Notes: generated from the letters alone by a model not told the origin. A stretch of 8,226 bases of DNA from Tagaea sp. (GCA_023653245.1 JAMNXK010000065.1:1-8226), one strand, 5' to 3'. Counted from the first letter of the stretch, positions 1-5,833 are shown. Program-made: numbers and translations.

Positions 1-504
1 GATTTCGGCGCGCCCTTGCGGATCATCGAAACGGTCGTCGACATCAACGACAAGCGCAAGAAGGCGATGGCCGCGCGCGTGATCGCGGCGTGCGGCGGCT
101 CGGTCCAAGGCAAGACCGTCGCGGTGCTGGGGCTCACCTTCAAGCCCAACACCGACGACATGCGCGACAGCCCGTCGCTCGACATTCTGCCCGCGCTCGC
201 GCAAGCCGGCGCCAAGGTCGTCGCCTACGATCCCGAAGGCATGAAGGAAGCGGCGCATATGCTGCCCGGCATCGCCATGGCGGGCGACGCCTATACGGCG
301 ATGGACGGGGCCGATTGCGCCGTGATCATCACCGAATGGAATGAGTTCCGCGCGCTCCAGCTCGACCGCGTCAAGAAGCTGATGAAGCGGCCGGTGATCG
401 TCGATTTGCGCAATTGCTATTCGCCGGCCGACATGAAGGCCGCCGGGTTCGAGTACAGCTCGATCGGCAGGCCTGTCACCGCGACCGGCGCGGAGCTCGG
501 CTGA
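1..504 (+). CDS. ugd: UDP-glucose 6-dehydrogenase, C-terminal part (5' end outside window)
   Basis: The enzyme oxidises UDP-glucose to UDP-glucuronate with two NAD+ in the cytoplasm, giving a precursor for acidic exopolysaccharide, capsule or LPS sugars. The frame is open from base 1 and ends at TGA 502-504, leaving 167 residues. These cover the end of the central dimerisation helix and the whole C-terminal UDP-binding domain. The family signature LGLTFKPNTDDMRDSPS lies around residues 43-59; its Lys and Asp residues are conserved in the UDP-sugar dehydrogenase family. It is followed by VVAYDP, TEWNEFR and IVDLRNCY, all typical of this domain. The NAD-binding domain and catalytic Cys are upstream of the window. 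The gene overlaps the next one by one base. The alternative would be a related UDP-ManNAc or GDP-mannose dehydrogenase, but the TFKPNTDDMRDSPS and TEWNEFR motifs favour UDP-glucose. Confidence 0.93.
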   Translation, partial: DFGAPLRIIETVVDINDKRKKAMAARVIAACGGSVQGKTVAVLGLTFKPNTDDMRDSPSLDILPALAQAGAKVVAYDPEGMKEAAHMLPGIAMAGDAYTAMDGADCAVIITEWNEFRALQLDRVKKLMKRPVIVDLRNCYSPADMKAAGFEYSSIGRPVTATGAELG

Positions 505-1904
505 TGGCGTTTTCCCACCGCTTCGAAGCGACGATCTTGCGCGAGTACGACGTGCGCGGGATCGTGGGCAAGACGCTCTCGGCCGACGATGCCTACGCCG
601 TGGGCCGCGGCTTCGGCTCGGCGATCGTCGCCAAAGGCGGAAAGACCGTCGCCGCCGGCTGGGACGGGCGGCTCTCCTCGCCCGAGCTTTCGGGCCGCGT
701 GATCCAAGGTTTGCTCGATTGCGGGCTCGACGTGCGTAAGATCGGCGTGGGCCCGACGCCGATGCTCTATTTCGCCGCGCGCGATTTGGGCCTCGATGGC
801 GGGGTGATGGTCACCGGCTCGCACAATCCGCCCGACTATAACGGCTTCAAGATGACGCTCGGCAAAGCGTCGTTCTGGGGTGGGGACATCCAGGCGATGG
901 GCAAGGCTTGCGCCGAAGGCCGCGTCGCCTCGGGTGCGGGGCACACGTCGGACGTCGCCGTAATGGAATCATACGTCGCGCGGCTGCTGCGCGACTATCC
1001 CAAGGACGGCAAGAAGCTGAACGTCGTGTGGGACGCCGGCAACGGCGCGATGGGCGAGGCGATGGTGCGCGTCTGCGCCAAGCTGCCCGGTACGCACACG
1101 CTGCTCAACGAGGTCATCGACGGACGCTTCCCGGTCCACCATCCCGATCCAACGGTGCCCAAGAACCTGGTCCAGCTGATCGACACGGTCGCGGCGAAGA
1201 AAGCCGATCTGGGCATCGCCTTCGACGGCGACGGCGATCGCATCGGCGTGGTCGATGGCAAGGGCCGCATCCTGTGGGGCGACCAGCTCGTCGCCGTTCT
1301 CGCGTCGGAGATTCTGGCGCGCCTGCCGGGCTCGACCATCATCGCCGACGTGAAAGCCAGCCAAGTCCTGTTCGACGAGATCGCGCGCATGGGCGGCAAG
1401 CCGCTGATGTGGAAGACCGGGCACTCGATCATCAAGACCAAGATGGCGGAGACGAACGCGCCGCTCGCGGGCGAGATGTCGGGCCATATCTTCTTCGCCG
1501 ACGGCTGGTACGGGTTCGACGACGCGATGTACGCGGCCTTGCGCTTGATGGCGATCCTCGCCAAGGCGCCGGCGAGTCTGGCGGAGCTGCGCGACCGGCT
1601 GCCGGCGGTGATCAACACGCCCGAGCTGCGCTTCCCGTGTTCGGACATGCGCAAGCGCGAGGTGGTCGAAGAAGTGCGCGCGCGCCTGGCTTCGGCCGGC
1701 GCCGACGTCAACCCGGTCGACGGCGTGCGGGTGAACGGGCCCGACGGCTGGTGGCTCTTGCGCGCCTCGAACACGCAAGACGTGCTGGTGGCGCGCTGCG
1801 AATCCAAGAGCGAGGCGGGCCTCGCGCGGCTCAAGGCCGCGCTGGAAGCGCAATTGAAACTCTCGAACATCGAGCTTCCCGACGACGCCTCGGCCGGGCA
1901 CTGA
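504..1904 (+). CDS. Phosphomannomutase/phosphoglucomutase (alpha-D-phosphohexomutase)
   Basis: This enzyme interconverts hexose 6-phosphates and 1-phosphates (mannose and/or glucose) in the cytoplasm, feeding GDP-mannose and UDP-glucose synthesis. The 466-residue product has all four family loops: the phosphoserine loop TGSHNP with Ser106, the Mg-binding loop DGDGDR at residues 241-246, the sugar-specificity loop GEMSGH at 323-328 and the phosphate-binding loop RASNTQ at 420-425. GEMSGH is the form seen in bifunctional PMM/PGM enzymes such as AlgC, but substrate preference cannot be fixed from sequence alone. The ATG at 504 overlaps the upstream TGA as TGATG. A GGAG at 492-495 lies eight bases upstream, so I prefer this start to a longer open frame beginning inside the dehydrogenase gene. 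The overlap suggests translational coupling with the UDP-glucose dehydrogenase, whose substrate pathway it feeds. Confidence 0.93.
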   Translation: MAFSHRFEATILREYDVRGIVGKTLSADDAYAVGRGFGSAIVAKGGKTVAAGWDGRLSSPELSGRVIQGLLDCGLDVRKIGVGPTPMLYFAARDLGLDGGVMVTGSHNPPDYNGFKMTLGKASFWGGDIQAMGKACAEGRVASGAGHTSDVAVMESYVARLLRDYPKDGKKLNVVWDAGNGAMGEAMVRVCAKLPGTHTLLNEVIDGRFPVHHPDPTVPKNLVQLIDTVAAKKADLGIAFDGDGDRIGVVDGKGRILWGDQLVAVLASEILARLPGSTIIADVKASQVLFDEIARMGGKPLMWKTGHSIIKTKMAETNAPLAGEMSGHIFFADGWYGFDDAMYAALRLMAILAKAPASLAELRDRLPAVINTPELRFPCSDMRKREVVEEVRARLASAGADVNPVDGVRVNGPDGWWLLRASNTQDVLVARCESKSEAGLARLKAALEAQLKLSNIELPDDASAGH

Positions 1905-1905
1905 C

Positions 1906-2343
1906 ATGGACGCGCTTCCGTTCTTCTTCTACGGCACGCTCATGGACGCCGGCGTGCGCCGCGCGGTGCTGGGCGGCAAAGCGCCCAAGCGATTGGAGCC
2001 GGGCGTTCTGCTCGGCTGGCGCAGGTTCTTGGCGGTGGGCGCCTCGTTTCCGATCGTGGCTGCCGACGGGCGCGGTCGCGTGCGCGGCGTGCTCGCGCAC
2101 GATGTTTGCGACGCGGCGCGCGCGCTGCTCGACGCGTACGAGGGCCCCGACGGCTATCGCGCCGAGCGCTGGATCGTCGAACGCGAAGACGGCGGGCGCT
2201 TGAAGGCGATGGTCTACGTGCCCGACGGCTCGGGCTCGGTTCGCGCGAGCAAGGCGCCGTGGGACCTCGTCGAATGGCAGGCGACGCACAAGACGGCGTT
2301 CCTCGCGAAGCTCAAGAAAGCGAAGACCGCGCCGCGCGGGTGA
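1906..2343 (+). CDS. Gamma-glutamylcyclotransferase-like (AIG2/GGACT family) protein
   Basis: This 145-residue protein has the cyclotransferase fold signature. FFYGTL at residues 7-12 is the glycine-containing substrate loop, and DAYEGPDGYRAERW at 76-89 carries the candidate catalytic Glu79. A hydrophobic strand AMVYV (101-105) follows. Family members release 5-oxoproline from gamma-glutamyl amines or peptides, or act on gamma-glutamyl-amine cross-links; the substrate here is unknown. The length is normal for the small single-domain type. The ATG is one base after the stop of the phosphohexomutase gene, with no clear Shine-Dalgarno sequence, so translation probably depends on the upstream gene. 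The link to a sugar-nucleotide operon may be only co-transcription. It converges with the carboxypeptidase gene six bases downstream. Confidence 0.82.
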   Translation: MDALPFFFYGTLMDAGVRRAVLGGKAPKRLEPGVLLGWRRFLAVGASFPIVAADGRGRVRGVLAHDVCDAARALLDAYEGPDGYRAERWIVEREDGGRLKAMVYVPDGSGSVRASKAPWDLVEWQATHKTAFLAKLKKAKTAPRG

Positions 2344-2366
2344 GTGGTCTCAGCGCGCGCGGCTTT
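2331..2366. terminator. Hairpin covering both convergent stop codons, possible terminator
   Basis: The arms GCCGCGCG (2331-2338) and CGCGCGGC (2356-2363) are perfect complements. Inside them TGAG (2341-2344) pairs with CTCA (2349-2352) around a TGGT loop, separated from the outer stem by a small internal bulge. The inner stem consists of the two stop codons plus one base each: TGA of the cyclotransferase gene and TCA, the reverse-strand TGA, of the carboxypeptidase gene. TTT follows on the plus strand; there is no good T-run on the minus side. It is the only terminator-like structure seen between the two converging genes, but termination is inferred from position. Confidence 0.4.
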
Positions 2367-3612
2367 CCGCGACGCGGGTGGCGGGACGCGCGGGCAGGGG
2401 CCCCACGGTCATGCAATCCATGTCGCGCTGATCGAGCACGCGGCAGGCGTCGCGCGCTTGGGTTTGGGTGATGCCCACCAGGCGCGCGCGGAACCGCCCG
2501 GGACCTTGGGCGGAGGACTGGACGATATCGACCGTCGCGTCGGACAAAGCGCGCGGGGCGATGCGCTGGGCGGCCTGCGCGGCGCGGCGCGCGGAATCCT
2601 GCTTGGCGAAAGCGCCGACTTGCACGCCCCAATCGCCGGGGCGTTGGGCGTGCTGGACCGCGGCGGTCTGCTCGGCGCGTTGGGGCGGGTTGGCGCGTTT
2701 GGCGGGGGCGGCGCTGGGGCTCGCACTGGCGACTTGCGTCTGCGCGCGCGGCGCTTGCTGCGGGCGCTGCGCGGTCCGCACGGGGCCCGGTGCCGCACCG
2801 AAACCGGCGTCGAGCAAGCGGCCCATATGCTGATCGCGCTCGGAGGGATTGGGACCGCCGATGACGGCACCGACGATGCGCCGCCCGTCGCGCACGGCCG
2901 AAGCGACGAGATTGAAACCCGAGGCGCGGATGAAGCCGGTCTTGATGCCGTCGGCCCCTTCGTACCAGCCCATCAGGCGGTTGTGGTTGTTGAACTTGCG
3001 GCCCTCGAAAGTGAATTCGCGGGTCGAGAAATAATGGTAGTGATGCGGATAGCGCCGGATGATCTCGCGGCCCAGCGTGGCCATGTCGCGCACGGTGGTG
3101 ATCTGGTCGTCGTGCGGCAGGCCCGAGGCGTTCATGAACACGGTGCGCGGCATGCCGATTTCGCGCGCGCGGCGAGTCATCAATTCGGCGAAGCGCGGCT
3201 CGGAACCCGCCAGGCCTTCGGCGGCGACCACGGCCGCGTCGTTGGCCGAGCGCGTGACCAAGCCGAGGATCACGTCGCGCACGGTCACGCGATCGCCGGC
3301 GTCGAGGCCCAGCTTGGTCGGCGATTGGCCGGCGGCGAATTCGGAGACCGTCCAACGGGTGTTGAGCGTGACGCGGCCCTGATCGAGCGCTTCGAAGATC
3401 AAATAGAGCGTCATGATCTTGGTCAGCGAGGCGGGATGACGGCGCTCGTCCGCCCCTTGCTCGGACAAGACGCGTCCGGTCTCGTAGTCGACCACGATCG
3501 ACGCATAGCGGGCTTGCGCTGGGGCCGCGAAACCCAGCAAGATCGCCAGTGCGAACCCGAGGGCAGGGATGATTCCGGTCCGGCGGACCGTTGTCGCGAA
3601 GGGCTCGATCAA
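2350..3612 (-). CDS. D-alanyl-D-alanine carboxypeptidase (class A low-molecular-weight PBP) with SPOR domain
   Basis: This is a periplasmic peptidoglycan enzyme that removes the terminal D-Ala of stem pentapeptides (peptidase S11, DacA/DacC-like). A signal peptide fits residues 1-34, with a hydrophobic core at 14-30 and an AQA-R cleavage site after Ala34. The three active-site motifs are present: SLTK with Ser62 and Lys65, SAN at 122-124 and KTG at 224-226. A linker rich in Ala, Pro, Gln and Arg (about 275-325) leads to a SPOR domain (about 328-402, starting WGVQVGAF), which binds denuded glycan and often recruits enzymes to the division septum. The start is TTG at 3612: an in-frame TAG lies at 3630-3628, no ATG or GTG precedes the active site, and a GAGAGAG run at 3628-3622 serves as ribosome binding site. 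There is no C-terminal amphipathic membrane anchor as in E. coli DacA. The gene is divergent from the lipoprotein and convergent with the cyclotransferase. Confidence 0.92.
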   Translation of the reverse strand: MIEPFATTVRRTGIIPALGFALAILLGFAAPAQARYASIVVDYETGRVLSEQGADERRHPASLTKIMTLYLIFEALDQGRVTLNTRWTVSEFAAGQSPTKLGLDAGDRVTVRDVILGLVTRSANDAAVVAAEGLAGSEPRFAELMTRRAREIGMPRTVFMNASGLPHDDQITTVRDMATLGREIIRRYPHHYHYFSTREFTFEGRKFNNHNRLMGWYEGADGIKTGFIRASGFNLVASAVRDGRRIVGAVIGGPNPSERDQHMGRLLDAGFGAAPGPVRTAQRPQQAPRAQTQVASASPSAAPAKRANPPQRAEQTAAVQHAQRPGDWGVQVGAFAKQDSARRAAQAAQRIAPRALSDATVDIVQSSAQGPGRFRARLVGITQTQARDACRVLDQRDMDCMTVGPLPARPATRVAESRAR

Positions 3613-3684
3613 GCGCTTGATCTCTCTCTACGAATGGCGAGCGACTCGACGAATGTTTCAGTCGATTTCACAGGAACGATAAAC

Positions 3685-3689
3685 GAGGG
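3685..3689 (+). promoter_or_regulatory. Shine-Dalgarno GAGGG deciding the lipoprotein start
   Basis: GAGGG ends nine bases before GTG 3699. The next in-frame candidate, ATG 3723, has no purine-rich element at suitable distance, so this site supports the GTG start. Confidence 0.55.
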
Positions 3690-3698
3690 CGATTCGGC

Positions 3699-4445
3699 GT
3701 GTCCATAAAAAACCGCGATTCCATGAATTTATTCCCCGGCTTTCGACTCGAATCGAAAATTGTGGCGGCCGCTTTGGCCGTCTTGGCGCTTGCGGGATGC
3801 GCCGACACCTCGCGCGTCGACAACCCGCTGCTCGCGCGGTTTTCGTGGTTTCAATATCTCGCGGGCCAGGACATCAAGGCCGCGTGCACGTCGGCGGACG
3901 CGCCGGCACGCTACCGCTTCGTCTACAACGCCGTGTTCGACGAGCAGGTGCGGGCCTACGATCTCCAGCGCAACGAAGCGGGGGCCGAACTCAAATCACG
4001 CGTGTCGGGCGGAGATATTCGACTGCTCGAATTCGGGTTCGGCAGCTCGTGGCGGCCGGAGACGCTCAAGCGCGAAAGCACCGCCCAGCTCGACACGGCG
4101 ACGTATTTGGCCTTGATCCGGCAAATCGAGGCGGATGGGTTTGGTGCCGCCCCCCAAGAGGGCATGCGCCTACAATCCTACGATTTCTATTGGACCGTCA
4201 GCGCTTGCGCGGGCGGGCGCTTCCATTTCAATGCCTGGCGCAACGAAACCCCGGAATTCGCCGCTCTGCGCTTTCCGGCGTTGCTATTCGCCCAGGACAA
4301 GACCGATATCGCCCCCGCCAAGCCTTATGCCCAAACATATGCCGCCCATATCGACCGGGTACGGAACAATTTTGGCCGTGACCAGAATTTCGAGATGATC
4401 GTGCGCGATGGCGGCCTGTTTGGAACGGCGCCGCTTTTGCGCTAG
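3699..4445 (+). CDS. Putative lipoprotein of unknown function
   Basis: I do not recognise a functional family. The 248-residue product has a lipoprotein signal: basic and polar N-terminus, hydrophobic stretch IVAAALAVLALAG at residues 21-33 and lipobox L-A-G-C with Cys34. Ala at +2 would suggest outer-membrane sorting under E. coli Lol rules. The mature part is soluble and mixed alpha/beta in appearance, with aromatic-rich segments (RYRFVYNAVFDEQVRAYDL, residues 71-89; YDFYWTVSAC, 161-170). Two further cysteines, Cys63 and Cys170, could form a periplasmic disulfide. GTG 3699 is chosen because GAGGG at 3685-3689 is nine bases upstream; ATG 3723 would keep the lipobox but lacks a ribosome binding site. 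Base use is somewhat less GC-biased than in the neighbours. It is divergent from the carboxypeptidase, so an envelope role is plausible but unproven. Confidence 0.75.
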   Translation: MSIKNRDSMNLFPGFRLESKIVAAALAVLALAGCADTSRVDNPLLARFSWFQYLAGQDIKAACTSADAPARYRFVYNAVFDEQVRAYDLQRNEAGAELKSRVSGGDIRLLEFGFGSSWRPETLKRESTAQLDTATYLALIRQIEADGFGAAPQEGMRLQSYDFYWTVSACAGGRFHFNAWRNETPEFAALRFPALLFAQDKTDIAPAKPYAQTYAAHIDRVRNNFGRDQNFEMIVRDGGLFGTAPLLR

Positions 4446-4454
4446 CCGAACGCC

Positions 4455-4471
4455 TGCGGCGCCGCGCCGCA
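4455..4471 (+). terminator. GC-rich hairpin just after the lipoprotein gene
   Basis: TGCGGCG (4455-4461) and CGCCGCA (4465-4471) form a seven-base-pair stem with a CCG loop, starting ten bases after the lipoprotein stop. No T-run follows directly, so it may only protect the 3' end of the transcript or act in Rho-dependent termination. It is the nearest terminator candidate for this gene. Confidence 0.35.
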
Positions 4472-4486
4472 CCTTGGCGAACATCA

Positions 4487-4523
4487 AAAATATAGGCCTA
4501 TTTTCATCGGCTTAATTGCCGAT
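4487..4523. repeat. Two adjacent inverted repeats upstream of the phasin promoter
   Basis: The first is AAAATA / TATTTT (4487-4492 and 4499-4504) around TAGGCC; its centre also holds the perfect palindrome ATAGGCCTAT (4491-4500 region). The second begins two bases later: ATCGGC / GCCGAT (4506-4511 and 4518-4523) around TTAATT. The stretch is AT-rich compared with its surroundings. They could be operators or an UP-like region for the phasin promoter, or part of the termination region of the lipoprotein transcript. Only the symmetry is directly seen. Confidence 0.4.
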
Positions 4524-4538
4524 CTGGGTCCGTTTTGC

Positions 4539-4550
4539 TGCGGCGCACAA
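4539..4550 (+). promoter_or_regulatory. Putative PhaR/AniA operator, upstream site
   Basis: TGCGGCGCACAA has the TGC-N3-GCA core of the alphaproteobacterial PHA-responsive repressor PhaR (AniA). It also fits the degenerate form TGCRNYGCASMA at every position, as I recall that consensus. It ends eight bases before the -35 box of the phasin promoter. PhaR binds PHA and leaves the DNA when polymer accumulates, derepressing phasin genes. Confidence 0.6.
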
Positions 4551-4558
4551 AAATCCCC

Positions 4559-4586
4559 TTGACCCCTGCGGAGAGGCGCCTATATT
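4559..4586 (+). promoter_or_regulatory. Sigma-70-type promoter of the phasin gene
   Basis: TTGACC (4559-4564, five of six to TTGACA) and TATATT (4581-4586, five of six to TATAAT) are separated by 16 bases. Transcription is predicted to start near 4592-4594. This is the best promoter in the window, and it lies between two putative PhaR sites. The predicted start coincides with an ATG at 4593, so initiation there would have to be leaderless. Confidence 0.72.
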
Positions 4587-4596
4587 GGCGTCATGT

Positions 4597-4608
4597 TGCG
4601 CTGCACAA
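4597..4608 (+). promoter_or_regulatory. Putative PhaR/AniA operator, downstream site
   Basis: TGCGCTGCACAA fits the same TGC-N3-GCA core and the recalled form TGCRNYGCASMA at every position. It lies just after the predicted transcription start, 58 bases from the upstream copy. The longer pattern TTGC...GCACAAA is shared by both copies. Sites on both sides of the promoter fit repression by blocking or looping. Confidence 0.6.
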
Positions 4609-4652
4609 ACAGAGCAACCCCAATCGAGGACGACGAGGTAGAGGCGACGACG

Positions 4653-5291
4653 ATGGGCAAGGGCAAGAACAAGCAGCCGACCAAGACCGCGCCGGCTTCC
4701 AAGCCGGTGGTCCAAGCCGCTGCTATTCCGACCACCAAGCCCGTGCCCGCCGCGAAGCCGAGCCTTCCTCCCGTCGTCCAAGCGGTCGCAGCGCCGCCCG
4801 CGCCGGCCGTCAACCCGAACCCGAAAGGAAACAAGACCATGACCGACCAATTCAAGCAGATGTTCGACGTCAAGTCCTACGACCAGTTCTTCGGCACCGC
4901 CAAGGCGCAGGTCGAGAAGGCCTCGGCCCAGACGATGAAGGCCTACGAGGACGCCGCCAAGTTCAACAAGGAAAACCTGGACGCCTACGTCGCCGCGTCG
5001 ACCGTGTACGCCAAGGGCGTCGAGTCGGTCGCCAAGACCTGGGCCGCGTTCGCGCAAGAGACCTTCGAGGCTTCGGCGAACGTCGCCAAGGCCGTGCTCG
5101 GCGCCAAGACGCTGAAGGAAGCCGTCGAGATCCAGGCCGACTTCGCCAAGACGACCTTCGACAAGTTCGTCGCCGAAGGCACCAAGGTGTCGGAAGCGTC
5201 GATCAAGGTCGCCAACGAGGCGCTCGAGCCGATCAACGCCCGCGTCAACGTCGCGGTCGAGAAGATGATGAAGCCCGCCATCGCCGCCTAA
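4653..5291 (+). CDS. Phasin family protein with Lys/Pro/Ala-rich N-terminal extension
   Basis: Phasins are amphipathic helical proteins that coat PHA granules and control their size and number. Residues 63-212 (MTDQFKQMF onward) form a typical Phasin_2-type domain: almost wholly helical, many Lys-Ala-Glu residues, a [18 protein letters not shown] opening and repeated F/A/V heptad-like positions. Residues 1-62 are rich in Lys, Pro and Ala with a partial internal repeat, PVVQAAAIP and [12 protein letters not shown] 4653 is chosen because GAGG at 4641-4644 is eight bases upstream and the mapped promoter gives a leader of about 60 bases. ATG 4593 sits at the predicted transcription start and would be leaderless, adding 20 residues. 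ATG 4839, with AAAGGAA at 4824-4830, is also a strong start and would give a standard 150-residue phasin. The gene is a single transcription unit, with its own promoter, PhaR-like sites and terminator. Confidence 0.85.
   Translation: MGKGKNKQPTKTAPASKPVVQAAAIPTTKPVPAAKPSLPPVVQAVAAPPAPAVNPNPKGNKTMTDQFKQMFDVKSYDQFFGTAKAQVEKASAQTMKAYEDAAKFNKENLDAYVAASTVYAKGVESVAKTWAAFAQETFEASANVAKAVLGAKTLKEAVEIQADFAKTTFDKFVAEGTKVSEASIKVANEALEPINARVNVAVEKMMKPAIAA
4824..4830 (+). promoter_or_regulatory. Internal Shine-Dalgarno before the second phasin start
   Basis: AAAGGAA ends eight bases before ATG 4839, where the canonical phasin domain begins. It is at least as good as the site before ATG 4653. A short phasin isoform, or a true start here, is therefore possible. 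Confidence 0.5.
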
Positions 5292-5320
5292 CGGCGACGA
5301 CGCGACCCGCTTCCGGGAAA

Positions 5321-5353
5321 CCCGGTCGCCCCAGGGCGGCCGGGTTTTTCTTT
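5321..5353 (+). terminator. Intrinsic terminator of the phasin gene
   Basis: A ten-base-pair stem (5321-5330 with 5335-5344, including one G-T wobble) with loop CCAG is followed by TTTTT C TTT at 5345-5353. It begins 30 bases after the phasin stop codon and separates this unit from clpS. The left arm can also pair with CCGGG at 5313-5317 (loop AAA) in a shorter, competing hairpin. Confidence 0.88.
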
Positions 5354-5436
5354 GCCCGCGCTTCGGGCGCGCCCCCCCCTTTATTCGTCCCCGCCGGATG
5401 CCATATCATCCCCGCACGCAAGTTTTCGGATTCCGG

Positions 5437-5766
5437 ATGAGCGACGACAAAGACCAAGACGGCAACAATGGCGACGGCAATGGGGTGGCGCTGCAAACGC
5501 GCACGCGCACCAAGAAGCCGGCCATGTACAAAGTGTTGATGCTGAACGACGACTACACGCCGATGGAGTTCGTCGTGCACGTGCTCGAGCGTTTCTTCGG
5601 CAAGTCGCGCCAGGAAGCGACCACGATCATGATGCATGTGCACCGGCGCGGCGTGGGCGTGTGCGGCGTGTTCACCTACGAGGTCGCCGAGACCAAGGTG
5701 AACCAAGTCACCGAATTCGCGCGCCGGAACCAGCATCCGCTGCGCTGCACACTCGAAAAAGAGTGA
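5437..5766 (+). CDS. clpS: ClpS, ATP-dependent Clp protease adaptor (N-degron recognin)
   Basis: ClpS binds proteins carrying N-terminal Leu, Phe, Tyr or Trp and hands them to the ClpA N-domain for degradation by ClpAP in the cytoplasm. The 109-residue product has a flexible acidic and Asn/Gly-rich N-tail (1-26), needed in the family for ClpA engagement, then the folded core. [11 protein letters not shown] at residues 36-46 contains Asn37 and Asp38, which match the E. coli N34/D35 pocket residues, and the gate-like Met43. His69 matches E. coli H66. [13 protein letters not shown] (76-88) and [10 protein letters not shown] (100-109) are conserved. ATG 5437 is preferred to the in-frame ATG 5398 because alphaproteobacterial ClpS proteins usually begin with such a short tail; neither has a strong Shine-Dalgarno sequence. 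It is followed by clpA after 172 bases. Confidence 0.93.
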   Translation: MSDDKDQDGNNGDGNGVALQTRTRTKKPAMYKVLMLNDDYTPMEFVVHVLERFFGKSRQEATTIMMHVHRRGVGVCGVFTYEVAETKVNQVTEFARRNQHPLRCTLEKE

Positions 5767-5804
5767 GCCCGATCCGGGCGTAACCGAATTGGCGCCACGA
5801 TCCC

Positions 5805-5833
5805 TGGCAAAAGCGTCGGCGCGTGCCTAAACT
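5805..5833 (+). promoter_or_regulatory. Weak candidate promoter for clpA
   Basis: TGGCAA (5805-5810) and TAAACT (5828-5833, four of six to TATAAT) are 17 bases apart in the clpS-clpA gap. The -35 match is poor (three of six). Read-through from clpS is an equally good source of clpA transcript. Confidence 0.22.

Noticed and set aside
908..2203. A 431-codon plus-strand frame across the phosphohexomutase and cyclotransferase genes.
   Set aside because: It is an Arg-rich shadow running through two genes that each have intact catalytic motifs in their own frames.
3613..3698. Possible divergent promoters between the carboxypeptidase and lipoprotein genes, including GGAAC (3673-3677) with CGTG near 3698 as an ECF sigma-type site.
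   Set aside because: The GGAAC to CGTG spacing is about 20 bases rather than 16-17, and a GATAAA candidate -10 would start transcription inside the ribosome binding site. No convincing promoter was found, although one must exist for each gene.
2344..3708. A 454-codon open frame on the plus strand, antisense to the carboxypeptidase gene.
   Set aside because: It mirrors the carboxypeptidase frame, as expected for GC-rich coding DNA. Its translation is Gly/Ala/Arg/His-rich without recognisable motifs, while the minus strand encodes signal peptide, SLTK, SAN, KTG and SPOR.
5381..5409. TATCAT (5404-5409) with a T-rich stretch upstream as a clpS promoter.
   Set aside because: The -35 region has little resemblance to TTGACA and the extended -10 spacing is wrong; too weak to list as a feature.
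5398..5436. A 13-residue N-terminal extension of ClpS from ATG 5398.
   Set aside because: The sequence before MSDDKD does not resemble known ClpS tails and has no better ribosome binding site than ATG 5437.
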